NCBI RefSeq assembly: GCF_002866065.1
Contig: NZ_LNJZ01000008.1
Coordinates: 1 to 64,000 of the forward strand
From: Thiopseudomonas denitrificans
GTDB taxonomy: Bacteria > Pseudomonadota > Gammaproteobacteria > Pseudomonadales > Pseudomonadaceae
Direction of reading: 5' to 3'
Length of the DNA: 64,000 nucleotides
The notes below the pieces were generated by a model, which worked only from the letters and a program-made list of their open reading frames with translations, searched no databases and was not told the DNA's origin. Every line of letters starts with the position of its first letter. The stretch's first letter is position 1. This document shows positions 28,067-37,629 of the stretch, one piece after another. Position numbers and translations under genes: made by a program.

Positions 28067-28560
28067 AACGCTGGTTGCCCACCCCGCTGATGTCACTGGC
28101 GCTCTGGTTGCTGTGGCTGATGCTGAACCAGAGCCTGGCGCCGGTGCATGTCCTGTTTGGCGGTTTGCTGGCGGTGGCAGTGCCGCTGCTGGTAGCACCG
28201 TTGCGCCCGACGCCGGTGCGGGTATCGCGGCCACTGGTGGCGATCCGCCTGCTGTTTTATTCGCTGGTGGAAATCCTGCGCTCCAGTTTCAACGTGTGCA
28301 TGCTGATCCTGTTCAGCAAAAAGGGCCTGAACTCGAAGTTCATCCGCATTCCGCTGGATTTACGTGACCCGCACGGGCTGGCGATTCTGGCCTGCATCAT
28401 CAACTCCACGCCGGGCACGGTCTGGGTGGAAATCATTCCCGACAGCCATGATCTGGCGCTGCACGTGTTTGACCTGCACGACACCCAGTGGTGGATCGAC
28501 ATGATCAAGGGCAAGCTGGAGCAACCGCTGATCGAGATTTTTGAACAGGAGACAGCATGA
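28063..28560 (+). CDS. mrpE: Mrp antiporter subunit E
   Basis: A 165-residue protein with two or three N-terminal membrane helices and a cytosolic tail. The block PDSHDLALHVFDLHD and the preceding INSTPGTVWVEI are typical of MrpE. It is needed for assembly of the Mrp complex. It overlaps mrpD and mrpF by 4 nt each. Confidence 0.94.
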   Translation: MKRWLPTPLMSLALWLLWLMLNQSLAPVHVLFGGLLAVAVPLLVAPLRPTPVRVSRPLVAIRLLFYSLVEILRSSFNVCMLILFSKKGLNSKFIRIPLDLRDPHGLAILACIINSTPGTVWVEIIPDSHDLALHVFDLHDTQWWIDMIKGKLEQPLIEIFEQETA

Positions 28561-28838
28561 GCGTGCAGCTGTTGACGCTGGCGCTGGGCTTTGCCCAGCT
28601 GTGTGTGCTGCTGGCGATGGTATTTTGCGTCATCCGCCTGCTGCGCGGCCCCACCGCCCAGGACCGGATTCTGGCGCTGGATTCATTATGGATGGCGGCA
28701 ATGCTGTTCATTTTGCTGCTGGGCATCGGCTTTGCCAGCACCGTCTATTTCGAGGCGGCACTGCTGATTGCCCTGACCGGCTTTGTGTCGTCGATTGCGC
28801 TGGCCAAATTCCTGATGCGTGGCGAGGTGATTGAATGA
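28557..28838 (+). CDS. mrpF: Mrp antiporter subunit F
   Basis: A 93-residue protein with three membrane helices. The MrpF signature IRLLRGPTAQDRILALDSLW lies after helix 1 and ALAKFLMRGEVIE ends the protein. It overlaps both neighbours by 4 nt. Confidence 0.94.
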   Translation: MSVQLLTLALGFAQLCVLLAMVFCVIRLLRGPTAQDRILALDSLWMAAMLFILLLGIGFASTVYFEAALLIALTGFVSSIALAKFLMRGEVIE

Positions 28839-29218
28839 GCAACTCCATGATGTCCGGCATGCACGACATGTCGCTGTGGCTGGCGGTGCCGGTCAGCCTG
28901 CTGCTGGTGCTGGGCGGGCTGATTACCCTGACCGGCGCGCTGGGCCTGCTGCGGTTGCCCAACTTCTATCAGCGCATTCACGGCCCGGCGGTGTACATCA
29001 CCGTTGGCACCGGCTGTTTCCTGATTGCCTCGATGCTCTACAGCAGCGTGGCGCTGCAACGGCCAATCGTGCACGAGCTGCTGATTACCGGCTTTGTCAT
29101 CCTCACCGCGCCGGTGGTGTCGATGATGCTGATGCGCGCTGCCGTGTACCGTGACCTGCGCAAGGGCAACACCGACAATACGCCGGGCGATGCCTATAAA
29201 TTCCCCAGGGAGCACTGA
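28835..29218 (+). CDS. mrpG: Mrp antiporter subunit G
   Basis: A 127-residue protein with three membrane helices and the MrpG motif GALGLLRLPNFYQRIHGPA. It is the last gene of the Mrp operon; about 210 nt of non-coding sequence without an obvious terminator follow. Confidence 0.94.
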   Translation: MSNSMMSGMHDMSLWLAVPVSLLLVLGGLITLTGALGLLRLPNFYQRIHGPAVYITVGTGCFLIASMLYSSVALQRPIVHELLITGFVILTAPVVSMMLMRAAVYRDLRKGNTDNTPGDAYKFPREH

Positions 29219-29427
29219 CCACCCGGCTATCGAGGATCCGCCGCCATGACACGCAACGACACCGGCGCTTGCGCTTGCGAGCTGTTCTGGGTCGAATCCG
29301 CCCGGATCGACCGCTAACAACACCGGGCCAGTCTCTGCCGGCAAAAAAACATATCAATGCTGGCGTCAGGCCCGTTTTTTAGGCAAGATGACCGGTCATT
29401 TTCCAACAAGACTCAAGAGGCTATGCC

Positions 29428-30285
29428 ATGCAGCGTTTTCTCAGCATAACCCTGGCCCTGTTCATCGGCCTGACTTTCAGTTTCGACGCCGAAGCCCGTC
29501 GCTTCGGTGGTGGCAAATCCTTCGGTTCCGCGCCCAAACACCAGCAAGCCAAGCCCCAGCAGCGCCAACAGCAGCAACCTGCGGCACAGCAGGGCCAAAA
29601 TGCCGGCAAGCCGGCCGCCGCCACCAGTGGCGCATCACGCTGGCTCGGCCCGCTGGCCGGTCTGGCTGCCGGCGGCCTGCTCGCGTCCATGCTGTTTGGC
29701 GACGGCTTTGAAGGCCTGCAAATCATGGATATCCTGATCTTTGCCGGTATCGCTTTCCTGCTGTTCAAGTTGCTGGCAGCCCGCCGCCGCCCACAGATGC
29801 AGCCAATGCCAGCCGGAGCACCCATGCAGCGTGACATGCCCGCCGGCAACAATCCGTTTGGCGGTTTTGGCAGTTCCGCCCCGGCGGCCAGCGCGGCACC
29901 GGTGATGCAGGCCCCGGCCTGGTTCAATGCCGACAGCTTCCTCACTGCCGCCCGCGATCACTTCAACCAATTGCAGCAGCACTGGGATGCCAACGAGATG
30001 GACAAGGTGGCAGAATATGTCACCCCTGAAATGCTCGGCTTCCTGCAGCGCGAACGCGCCGAGCTGGGCGACGGCTACCAGTCCACCTACATCGATAACC
30101 TGGATGTGCAGCTGGACGGCATCGAGGAGCTGGGCGACTACACCGTGGCCACCCTGTCCTTCAGCGGCATCAGCAAGTCCTCCCGCTTTGACCAGGGCGA
30201 GGCCTTCAGCGAAAGCTGGCGCATGGAGCGCAAGCACGGCGATAACCAGCCATGGCTGATTGCCGGCATCCGCCAGAACGCCTGA
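29428..30285 (+). CDS. Tim44-like domain protein, exported or membrane anchored
   Basis: A 285-residue protein. It has an N-terminal signal sequence (residues 1-22, ending in FSFDAEA), a low-complexity Gln/Pro/Ala stretch (about 30-65), one or two hydrophobic segments (about 72-115) and a C-terminal Tim44-like domain (about 165-283) with FNADSFLTAARDHFNQLQQHWDANEMDKV and WLIAGIRQN. Related proteins are common and conserved in Pseudomonas, but their role is not known; the mitochondrial import function of Tim44 should not be assumed. The ATG at 29428 follows AAGAGG. A strong terminator follows at 30300. Confidence 0.85.
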   Translation: MQRFLSITLALFIGLTFSFDAEARRFGGGKSFGSAPKHQQAKPQQRQQQQPAAQQGQNAGKPAAATSGASRWLGPLAGLAAGGLLASMLFGDGFEGLQIMDILIFAGIAFLLFKLLAARRRPQMQPMPAGAPMQRDMPAGNNPFGGFGSSAPAASAAPVMQAPAWFNADSFLTAARDHFNQLQQHWDANEMDKVAEYVTPEMLGFLQRERAELGDGYQSTYIDNLDVQLDGIEELGDYTVATLSFSGISKSSRFDQGEAFSESWRMERKHGDNQPWLIAGIRQNA

Positions 30286-30299
30286 TCAACAATGACCAC

Positions 30300-30330
30300 A
30301 AAACACCGCCACCCGGCGGTGTTTTGCTTT
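30300..30330 (+). terminator. Intrinsic terminator after the Tim44-like gene
   Basis: AAAACACCGCC (30300-30310), loop ACCC, GGCGGTGTTTT (30315-30325): a perfect 11-bp stem ending in TTTT. Its position shows that the next gene does not start at the in-frame ATG at 30292. Confidence 0.9.
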
Positions 30331-30345
30331 GCCCGAGGCAATTCC

Positions 30346-30759
30346 ATGGAAGATGTAATCGAACTGCTGCGCGAACACAACCAGCCGGTACCGGTACCGC
30401 TGGAGCTGCCCACCGATGACGACCTGCTGGATGTACAGGAGCAGATCCTGATCCACCTGCCCCACGAGCTGCGCGAGTTCCTGCTGGAAGTCAGTGACGT
30501 GGTCTACGGCCATCTGGAGCCGGTCACCGCCAGCGACCCGCACAGCCATACCTACCTGCCCGAAGTGGCCGCCACCGCCTGGGATCTGGGCCTGCCGCGC
30601 CACCTGGTACCGCTGTGCCAGGAAGACAGACTCTACTTTGCCGTGGAGCCCGATGGCCTGGTAGTGCTCTGGTCTGTCAGTGAGAATGACTACCTGGAAG
30701 ACGAATGGGAGTCGGTCTGGCACTGGGCGCGGGATTACTGGCTGGAAAATGCCGGCTGA
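30346..30759 (+). CDS. SMI1/KNR4-like small protein
   Basis: A 137-residue acidic soluble protein of the SMI1/KNR4 (SUKH-like) fold: LPTDDDLLDVQEQILIHLPHELREFLLEVSDVVYG at the N-terminus, then the central strands (LCQEDRLYFAVEPDGLVVLWSV) and WESVWHWARDYWLENAG at the end. Some SUKH proteins are immunity proteins for secreted toxins, but no toxin gene is nearby, so I assign no such role. The ATG at 30346 follows CGAGG; the earlier ATG at 30292 lies in front of a terminator stem. Confidence 0.8.
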   Translation: MEDVIELLREHNQPVPVPLELPTDDDLLDVQEQILIHLPHELREFLLEVSDVVYGHLEPVTASDPHSHTYLPEVAATAWDLGLPRHLVPLCQEDRLYFAVEPDGLVVLWSVSENDYLEDEWESVWHWARDYWLENAG

Positions 30760-30875
30760 GCGCCACGCCCCTTCCGCCACCCTGTCATCACCCGCAGCCC
30801 GCTTGCAGCAAGCCTACGACCAAGGTATAAAGAGCGCTCGTTTTTGCCAACAATAACCATAAGGGGCACAGTGTT

Positions 30876-31373
30876 ATGGAGCTTGATTCATCCCGGCTGT
30901 CAATGACGGTACTGATGACACCGGACCAGGCCAATTTTTCCGGTAACGTTCACGGCGGCACCATCCTCAAATACCTGGACCAGGTGGCCTATGCCTGTGC
31001 CAGCCGTTACGCCGGCAGCTACGTGGTCACCCTGTCGGTCGACCAGGTCACTTTTCGCCAGCCTGTCCATGTAGGCGAACTGGTGACTTTTCTGGCCTCG
31101 GTCAACTATGCCGGTCGCACCTCGATGGAAATCGGCATCAAGGTGATTACTGAAAACATCCGGGAAAAATCCGTGCGCCATACCAACAGCTGCTTTTTCA
31201 CCATGGTGGCGGTTGATGACAATGGCCGCCCGGTCGAGGTTCCCGAGCTCGATCTCAAGACCTCGGACCAGAAGCGCCGCCATCGCAACGCCCTGGAAAG
31301 ACGCAAGATACGCCTTGAGCTGGCCGACCGCTACCAGTCAATACAAGCTGGCAGCGCAACCGGCCAGGACTGA
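30876..31373 (+). CDS. Acyl-CoA thioesterase (YciA/BACH-like hotdog fold)
   Basis: A 165-residue single hotdog-domain enzyme that hydrolyses acyl-CoA esters in the cytoplasm. The family motifs are present: MTPDQANFSGNVHGGTILKYLDQVAY (with the catalytic-loop asparagine and the HGG turn), VTLSVDQVTFRQPVHVGELV and GRTSMEIGIKV. The C-terminal 25 residues are basic and charged. The ATG at 30876 follows AAGGGG. Chain-length preference cannot be read. Confidence 0.93.
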   Translation: MELDSSRLSMTVLMTPDQANFSGNVHGGTILKYLDQVAYACASRYAGSYVVTLSVDQVTFRQPVHVGELVTFLASVNYAGRTSMEIGIKVITENIREKSVRHTNSCFFTMVAVDDNGRPVEVPELDLKTSDQKRRHRNALERRKIRLELADRYQSIQAGSATGQD

Positions 31374-31379
31374 TTGAGC

Positions 31380-31397
31380 GCCCGCCCAAGGGCGGGC
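31380..31397. terminator. GC-rich hairpin between convergent genes
   Basis: GCCCGCCC (31380-31387) and GGGCGGGC (31390-31397) lie between the convergent thioesterase and sutA genes. There is no T-tract, so its role as terminator is only likely. Confidence 0.45.
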
Positions 31398-31403
31398 AAG
31401 GGT

Positions 31404-31706
31404 TCAGTCCTCGCTACCCTCGACTGACTGGATCTTGCCGCCACGCGCCAGATATGCGGCCATGGCTTCGGCCAGAGCATCACGCTCCTTGCGCTTGGCT
31501 TCCACAGACGGCAAGTCCTCTTCAACGGCAGACGCCTTGGCCTTGCTGCGTACCGGGGCCTCACCCTCATCCTCGGTGGCGTCCGGCGCGTCTACGTCCA
31601 GCGCGCCATCCTCGGCCGCGGAAAACTCCTCATCAGCCTCATCGATGTCCAGGTCGGCAGACTCTTCGCCGTCCAGTTCTTCGTCTTCAATATCATCTTC
31701 AAACAT
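31404..31706 (-). CDS. sutA: RNA-polymerase-binding regulator SutA
   Basis: A 100-residue, very acidic and probably disordered protein. The N-terminal half is rich in D and E; the C-terminal part contains LPSVEAKRKERDALAEAMA and LARGGKIQSVE, which closely match P. aeruginosa SutA, a small protein that binds RNA polymerase and raises transcription of some genes, including rRNA genes, in slow-growing cells. In Pseudomonas it lies near amtB-glnK, and here it lies next to glnK. The ATG at 31706 has a weak ribosome site. Confidence 0.82.
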   Translation of the reverse strand: MFEDDIEDEELDGEESADLDIDEADEEFSAAEDGALDVDAPDATEDEGEAPVRSKAKASAVEEDLPSVEAKRKERDALAEAMAAYLARGGKIQSVEGSED

Positions 31707-31947
31707 GCATTACCCCGGTTTGCATAAAATTTTCACGCGGTACTTGCCCTGCCGGTCAGCCGCAGCAGGTGTGCAGTCGGCCCGGCGGCCACTATTTTCC
31801 GCCTTCAAAGCTGGTTCAGGGCGCGCATTTTAGTGCCCAGAAACAAAAATGGCCATGGCCGCAATGATACATTTTCGCTATGCCCCTACCAGCGGGCATT
31901 AGACTGTTTCAATAACCCGGCGCGATGACCATGACCAGCTCGCGGAT

Positions 31948-31978
31948 ACAAAAAACGCCCGGCATGGCAGGCGTTTTC
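31948..31978 (-). terminator. Intrinsic terminator after glnK
   Basis: On the minus strand AAAACGCC and GGCGTTTT (plus positions 31970-31977 and 31952-31959) enclose a 10-nt loop, followed by a T-run (A-run at 31950-31955 on plus). It lies 25 nt after the glnK stop, so glnK is monocistronic. Confidence 0.85.
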
Positions 31979-32002
31979 GAAATGCAAGGTACGGGCGATA
32001 AA

Positions 32003-32407
<405 letters not shown>

Positions 32408-32616
32408 TCATGCCGGAATGCGGCCGGTCTGGCAGCGATTGTCAGGTTGGCAACGGCACAGGAACCGGGTCCGCATGGTGCTGCATGGTGCAGCGCTGCC
32501 TATTTAAGCAAAGTTTTCGGTGCCATGGATAGTCCTGTTTGCATTCAGCACGGACAGGCTCTGGAAAAGCATCCGCATCATGCTAAACTGCAGCACATAC
32601 CCAACCGGAGCTAAGC

Positions 32617-32883
32617 ATGCTTGCCGCCAAATCACTGCTTGAATCCCTGGCCTCACGTGCCTCGCACTTGCTGGCCAACGAAGGCAACCTGCCCCATCAC
32701 GAGCTGGAAAAGCAGCTCAAGCACCTGCTGCAAAACGCACTGGGCAAGCTGGACCTCGTCAGCCGTGACGAATTTGATGGCCAGATGCTGGTGCTGCAAC
32801 GTACACGCCAGCGCCTGGAGGCACTGGAAAGCCGGGTGCAGGAACTGGAACAACAGCTGGCCGGGCCGGAACAGCAGGAATAA
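32617..32883 (+). CDS. ubiK: Ubiquinone biosynthesis accessory factor UbiK
   Basis: An 88-residue coiled-coil protein of the YqiC/BMFP family. It carries the N-terminal amphipathic helix and the C-terminal coiled coil (EFDGQMLVLQRTRQRLEALE), as in E. coli UbiK, which joins UbiJ in the late, lipid-binding Ubi complex of aerobic ubiquinone synthesis. The ATG at 32617 follows CGGAG. It stands between glnK (divergent) and yifB, as in Pseudomonas. Confidence 0.9.
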   Translation: MLAAKSLLESLASRASHLLANEGNLPHHELEKQLKHLLQNALGKLDLVSRDEFDGQMLVLQRTRQRLEALESRVQELEQQLAGPEQQE

Positions 32884-32987
32884 CAGCCTTGCGCAGGTCA
32901 TGCTGCGCAAAACCCTTCCGGCATGGTGTCCGGCCTGCAGAGGCTGACGGATCAGCTCCATGCCAACCGCTTCAAGGAGGAAGCCAT

Positions 32988-34484
32988 ATGTCCCTTGCCG
33001 TCATCAACAGCCGTGCCCAGCTGGGTCTGGATGCGCCGCTGGTGCGTGTCGAAGTCCACCTGTCCAACGGACTCCCGTCCCTCAGCCTGGTCGGTCTGCC
33101 GGAAACGGCCGTGCGCGAAAGCAAGGACCGGGTGCGCAGCGCCATCATCAACAGCAACCTGAGCTTTCCGCAAAAGCGCATCACCCTCAGCCTGGCCCCG
33201 GCCGACCTGCCCAAGGATGGCGGACGTTTTGACTTGGCCATCGCCACGGCACTGCTGGCTGCCAGCAGTCAGGTACCAGCCCATTCACTGCTGCAACTGG
33301 AATTGCTCGGCGAGCTGGGGCTGTCCGGCCATGTACGGCCGGTCAGGGGCATCCTGCCGGCGGCACTGGCCGCACGCAAAGCCGGCCACGCGCTGGTGGT
33401 GCCGGCGGCCAATGCCGAAGAAGCTGCCCTGGTACCCGGTCTGACCCTGTACGCCATCGAGCACCTGCAGCAGCTGGTCGACCACCTCAATGAGCGCGTC
33501 CCACTGGTGCCCTGGCGTTCGCAAGGGCTTGATACCGACCCGCCGGCACATCCTGACCTGAACCAGGTACAGGGGCAGCTGGCCGCCAAGCGCGCGCTGC
33601 TGGTTGCTGCCGCCGGCCAGCACAACCTGCTGCTCAGCGGCCCGCCCGGTACCGGCAAGACACTGCTCGCCAGCCGTCTGCCCGGGCTGTTGCCACCCCT
33701 GAGTCATGCCGAAGCCCTTGAAGTGGCCGCCGTACAATCGGTCACCAGCAGCCAGCCATTACAGCACTGGCCGGGGCGGCCTTTCCGCCAGCCCCACCAC
33801 AGCGCCTCCGGGCCGGCACTGGTCGGCGGCGGCAGCCGCCCGCAACCCGGTGAAATCACCCTGGCGCACCATGGCGTGCTGTTTCTTGACGAGTTGCCGG
33901 AGTTTGACCGCAAGGTCCTGGAGGTACTGCGCGAACCGCTGGAGTCCGGTGTCATCGTGATTTCCCGGGCGGCCGGCCGTTTGCAGTTTCCGGCCCGCTT
34001 CCAGCTGGTGGCGGCCATGAACCCCTGCCCCTGCGGTTATCTGGGTGACCAGAGCGGGCGCTGCAATTGCACTCCCGAGATGGTACTGCGCTATCGCACC
34101 AAGCTGTCCGGCCCGTTGCTCGACCGCATCGACCTGCATGTCAGTGTGGCACGCGAGCCCACTTCGCTGCGGCAAGTCACCGGTCAGGGGCTGAGCAGCG
34201 AGCAGGCTCGTGAACAGGTCATGGCTGCACGCCGGTACCAGCAACAAAGGCAGGGCTGTTGCAACAGCCAGCTGGACCTGGACAACCTGCATCGCCACTG
34301 CCCGCTCGGCGACGCGGACCGGCTCTGGCTGGAGCAGGCGTGCGAGCGCCTGCAGCTGTCACTGCGCGCCAGCCACCGCATCCTCAAGGTGGCCCGCACG
34401 CTGGCCGACATGGAGGGCATTACAGATATCCGCCGCAATCACCTGGCTGAAGCGCTGCAGTACCGTACCCAGCTCAACTCTTAG
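32988..34484 (+). CDS. yifB: YifB family AAA+ ATPase (Mg-chelatase-like, ComM)
   Basis: A 498-residue protein. The N-terminal domain (SLAVINSRAQLGLDAPLVRVEVHLSNGLPS) resembles Lon-like folds; the central AAA+ module has Walker A GPPGTGKTLLA, Walker B FLDELPEF and the sensor region; the C-terminal part is the Mg-chelatase-like lid (RASHRILKVARTLADMEG). Homologues (ComM) are helicases that help branch migration during natural transformation. The ATG at 32988 has AAGGAGG upstream; the open frame reaches back to 32889 but without a ribosome site. Its stop overlaps the convergent SCP2-like gene by 11 nt. Confidence 0.92.
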   Translation: MSLAVINSRAQLGLDAPLVRVEVHLSNGLPSLSLVGLPETAVRESKDRVRSAIINSNLSFPQKRITLSLAPADLPKDGGRFDLAIATALLAASSQVPAHSLLQLELLGELGLSGHVRPVRGILPAALAARKAGHALVVPAANAEEAALVPGLTLYAIEHLQQLVDHLNERVPLVPWRSQGLDTDPPAHPDLNQVQGQLAAKRALLVAAAGQHNLLLSGPPGTGKTLLASRLPGLLPPLSHAEALEVAAVQSVTSSQPLQHWPGRPFRQPHHSASGPALVGGGSRPQPGEITLAHHGVLFLDELPEFDRKVLEVLREPLESGVIVISRAAGRLQFPARFQLVAAMNPCPCGYLGDQSGRCNCTPEMVLRYRTKLSGPLLDRIDLHVSVAREPTSLRQVTGQGLSSEQAREQVMAARRYQQQRQGCCNSQLDLDNLHRHCPLGDADRLWLEQACERLQLSLRASHRILKVARTLADMEGITDIRRNHLAEALQYRTQLNS

Positions 34485-34857
34485 GCTTTTTCTTTTTCGG
34501 CACGATGTATTTGAACAGGCCCTGGAACCACATCACCAGGGCCGGATTACCCTCAATCCTGATGTTCTTGTCCTGGATGCCCTGCATGAAGGCCAGCTGC
34601 TTGTTCTTGGCCGTCATCACCTGGTAGGCATAGGCTGCATCCCTAAAGCCCATGGTGAAGGCCGGATTGTCGATTGTGCCCGAAACACTGGAAATACGCT
34701 GGCCAGCCACATGGAAACTGCGTGCCACCTTGCCGTCCAGCGTCAACAGGCTAAAGCCCAGCTCCTTGTCTTGCAGCTGCTTTTGCAGCTCAGGATTGGT
34801 CTTGCTGGCCTTGCCCAGCATGCGGCCCAGCAGCCACAGCAACATGCGAAATTTCAT
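34474..34857 (-). CDS. SCP2-like lipid-binding domain protein
   Basis: A 127-residue basic protein resembling SCP2-like proteins conserved in Pseudomonas. It has a hydrophobic N-terminus (MKFRMLLWLLGRML) and the signature KNKQLAFMQGIQDKNIRIEGNPALVMWFQGL. A role in lipid binding is inferred from the fold only. The ATG at 34857 follows an excellent AGGAGGA. The lysine-rich C-terminus (KKKKPKS) overlaps the yifB stop region. Confidence 0.75.
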   Translation of the reverse strand: MKFRMLLWLLGRMLGKASKTNPELQKQLQDKELGFSLLTLDGKVARSFHVAGQRISSVSGTIDNPAFTMGFRDAAYAYQVMTAKNKQLAFMQGIQDKNIRIEGNPALVMWFQGLFKYIVPKKKKPKS

Positions 34858-35021
34858 TGGGTCATTTCCTCCTCTACTTTACCGATCAAAAAACCTGAAA
34901 AACCGTTTCCGCTCAATGGCCTGCCAAGCAATGCCCTCTCCGGAAAACGACCAAAAATGCAGTCATCCCGCGCGCGGGGCCGGCAACAATGCCGGAGCAT
35001 GAAACACCCCCGGACTTTCGA

Positions 35022-35300
35022 CTAATCCTGCACCACTGCATCCTTCAACTGCTTGCCGGGCCTGAACACGACAGCATAGCCGGCAGCAATCTGCATCTCT
35101 TCGCCTGTCTGCGGGTTCCTGCCGGTACGGCCGGCACGATGGCGCCGGGAAAAGCTGCCAAATCCCGGCAGGCTTACCGTCTCGCCACGCTCCAGGGCGA
35201 ACATGATTTCATCCAGCACTATATTCAACACATGCCCGGCCTGAGTCCTGCCCAGCCCCGTTGTCGCCGCCACTGCGGCTACCAGTTCCGCTTTACGCAT
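35022..35300 (-). CDS. HU-family DNA-binding protein
   Basis: A 92-residue histone-like protein. The alpha-helical dimerisation part (MRKAELVAAVAATTGLGRTQAG) and the DNA arm (PGFGSFSRRHRAGRTGRNPQTGE) are intact, with KQLKDAVVQD at the end. The ATG at 35300 follows GGTGGAG; the frame reaches back to 35327 without support. HU proteins bend and compact DNA. The sequence differs from canonical HupB, so it is probably a paralogue, as found beside yifB-region genes in Pseudomonas. Confidence 0.88.
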   Translation of the reverse strand: MRKAELVAAVAATTGLGRTQAGHVLNIVLDEIMFALERGETVSLPGFGSFSRRHRAGRTGRNPQTGEEMQIAAGYAVVFRPGKQLKDAVVQD

Positions 35301-35352
35301 ATTCACTCCACCTTCAGTTGTGACCAAAACATGTTCAGCCTGCCAGCACGCA

Positions 35353-37401
35353 TCAGATCCTGAACGCGGTCAGCAGGGTATTCAGCCGGCTGGCCAGCCC
35401 GGCCATCGCCTGGCTGGCCTGTGCCGCCCTTCCGGCTCCTTCTGCGGCCTGCTCGCCATCATCCCGGATCGCCACCACATTACGATCGATCTCATGCGCT
35501 ACCCGGGTTTGCTCGTCAACCGCAGCAGCAATGCTCCGGCTTTGTCCAACAATCTGGTCAGCCGCCTGCAGGATGGCTGACAACCCGGCTTCAACCGCTT
35601 GCGCCTGCTGCACCGACGCATCAGCACCGGCGTGGCTGCTCTGCATGGCCGCCACCGCGTCGGCCACACCGGCCTGCAAGCGCTCAATCATTTTTTCAAT
35701 TTCTCCGGTTGCCTCACGGGTGCGCCCGGCCAGGCCGCGCACCTCATCCGCCACCACCGCAAAGCCCCGTCCGGCCTCACCGGCACGGGCCGCTTCAATC
35801 GCGGCATTCAGTGCCAGCAGGTTGGTTTGCCCGGCAATACCGGCAATCACGTCCAGAACCTGACTGATGGCCTGACTGTCCTGTGCCAAGCTGTCCACTG
35901 CCGTAGCCGAACGCCCGATCTCGCCAGCCAGGCGGTGGATGCCCGCCGCCTGCTCCTGCACCAGCTGCTGGCCCTGGCGTGTCTGGGCGTTGACCTCACT
36001 GGCCGCACTGACCGCCATGCCCGCGCCATCAGCAACCTCGGCTGCACTGGCCGTCATCTGGTTCATCGCCGTGACCATCAGCTCCAGCTGCTGCAACTGC
36101 CGGCTGACCACCTCATGACTGCCACTGGCGATCCGCTCGACCGTGGCCGACTGCCCTTCCACCTCGTTGACCGCATCCGCCACCTGGCGCAACAACTGCC
36201 TGATTTGCCCGATGGTATGGTTCAGCCCTTCACCCAGCTCGCCCAGTTCATCACGGCTGCTCACTCGCGCCTCCGCCAGCATGTCGCCAGCGGCCACTGT
36301 TGCCATGACCTTGCGCAAATGATTGACCGAGTTGCGCACCGACACATAAAACCCGCTGTACAGATAGGCAATCAGCAGGAACACCACCACCAGGACCGCA
36401 GTCAGGCCATACATTTGCCGGCGGTTGTCCTGCAAGCGGGTGGTCAGGATAATGTCCAGCTCTTCAAGCACCTGCTGTTCAAACCCGGCGATCAGTTCCA
36501 GCCAGCGGTTGCCCTGTTCAAAGGTTTGCCACCAGTCCTCTTCCAGGCTGTCGGCCATGATGATTTCTTCTTCCAGCCATTCCCGTACCTGTCCCAGGCC
36601 GGCCAGACTGCTGTCAGCACCCGGCTTCAGCGCCACCGGCAAAGCGGTTGCGGCCAGCTGCAGACGAAAATCGGCTTCAAGCTTTTCCAGTACCAGCAGC
36701 AGGTCATCCAGCCGGGCACTGGCGGCGGAGTCGATAAAACTCCGGGCCATGGCCAGGCTCGCCATGGTTCGCGCCTGTGCCACATGCCCACTGATATTTT
36801 GCGTCACGGCCGTCACCAGTTCGACCAGTGAACGCACCTGCACCAATGCATCCTGGCTCAAGCCGCTATGGCTGGCCTGTTGTCGCAGGAACAGTTGCAG
36901 CTGGGCCAGCAGCCGGTCTGCAGCCGCGCTGCGCCCCTGCAGCCGGTCATCCTCCTGCAACTCCCGAAGCAGATCGAGCAGCTGTTCTTTGCCGTCAATG
37001 AATTCCTGCCGCATGGCCGGGTCGGTACTGGCAGGCTCCAGCCCGGCCAGCAACCCGCTCACCCGCGCCTGTTGCTGCTCCAGATGCTCACCGAGCCGGG
37101 AACGGGTTCCCCCCTGGGCCAGCTGGGCATTGATATGCAGCAGGTCAGCCAGCTGGCGCACCTCGGCCAGCCCCTGCAACATGCTGCCAAGGCTGTGCAG
37201 CCCCTGCCGCTCCAGTTCGGTTTGCCGGATCTGTTCCAGCGAGCCGCGCACCAGATAACCATTGGTCACCAACAGCGGCACGACAAAAAGCAAGCTGATC
37301 AAACTGAATTTGACGGCGAAACTCAACCGGTTCATCAGGCCAATAGCCGGATAAAGTATTTTAGTCACTGAATCACCCACAATCTTATAGTTGTTATTCA
37401 T
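35353..37401 (-). CDS. Methyl-accepting chemotaxis protein
   Basis: A 682-residue chemoreceptor. The first membrane helix (about 27-46, [19 protein letters not shown]) is followed by a helical periplasmic domain of about 270 residues, a second helix (about 318-338), HAMP (about 340-395) and a cytoplasmic signalling domain. The tip motif is intact ([43 protein letters not shown]). The ligand domain is too diverged to name a ligand. No che genes are nearby. The ATG at 37401 (MNNNYKIVG) is preferred to the open frame reaching 37464, which begins with an Arg-rich stretch. Confidence 0.92.
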   Translation of the reverse strand: MNNNYKIVGDSVTKILYPAIGLMNRLSFAVKFSLISLLFVVPLLVTNGYLVRGSLEQIRQTELERQGLHSLGSMLQGLAEVRQLADLLHINAQLAQGGTRSRLGEHLEQQQARVSGLLAGLEPASTDPAMRQEFIDGKEQLLDLLRELQEDDRLQGRSAAADRLLAQLQLFLRQQASHSGLSQDALVQVRSLVELVTAVTQNISGHVAQARTMASLAMARSFIDSAASARLDDLLLVLEKLEADFRLQLAATALPVALKPGADSSLAGLGQVREWLEEEIIMADSLEEDWWQTFEQGNRWLELIAGFEQQVLEELDIILTTRLQDNRRQMYGLTAVLVVVFLLIAYLYSGFYVSVRNSVNHLRKVMATVAAGDMLAEARVSSRDELGELGEGLNHTIGQIRQLLRQVADAVNEVEGQSATVERIASGSHEVVSRQLQQLELMVTAMNQMTASAAEVADGAGMAVSAASEVNAQTRQGQQLVQEQAAGIHRLAGEIGRSATAVDSLAQDSQAISQVLDVIAGIAGQTNLLALNAAIEAARAGEAGRGFAVVADEVRGLAGRTREATGEIEKMIERLQAGVADAVAAMQSSHAGADASVQQAQAVEAGLSAILQAADQIVGQSRSIAAAVDEQTRVAHEIDRNVVAIRDDGEQAAEGAGRAAQASQAMAGLASRLNTLLTAFRI

Positions 37402-37629
37402 GCGCCAGAGCCACAATCCGGCACGCCTCACGCGCCCGCCATTGCCGTCTGTATACCGGAGCACCGGCTTGCCGGTTGCTCACAACAGGCACACTAACCG
37501 GCAAATCCTTGCCAAACAACAAAAAAGACCGACTCGTGAGTCACCCTGACAATGATTTCGGTGCCGGCTTTGGGCTGATTTTTCAAAGCATGCTAAGATG
37601 AGCCGGTTTCAAACAACAGGCTGATCATC

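Noticed and set aside
30292..30345. Upstream ATG for the SMI1/KNR4-like gene
   Set aside because: A perfect terminator stem (30300-30325) lies between it and the ATG at 30346, which has its own ribosome site.
30346..30759. Toxin-immunity or contact-dependent system around the SMI1/KNR4-like gene
   Set aside because: No toxin-like, Rhs, VgrG or secretion gene is nearby; the neighbours are housekeeping genes.
32508..32526. Possible sigma-54 promoter for glnK (TGGCAC and TTGC on the minus strand)
   Set aside because: The GG-to-GC distance is 13 bases instead of 10, so it does not fit a -24/-12 promoter.
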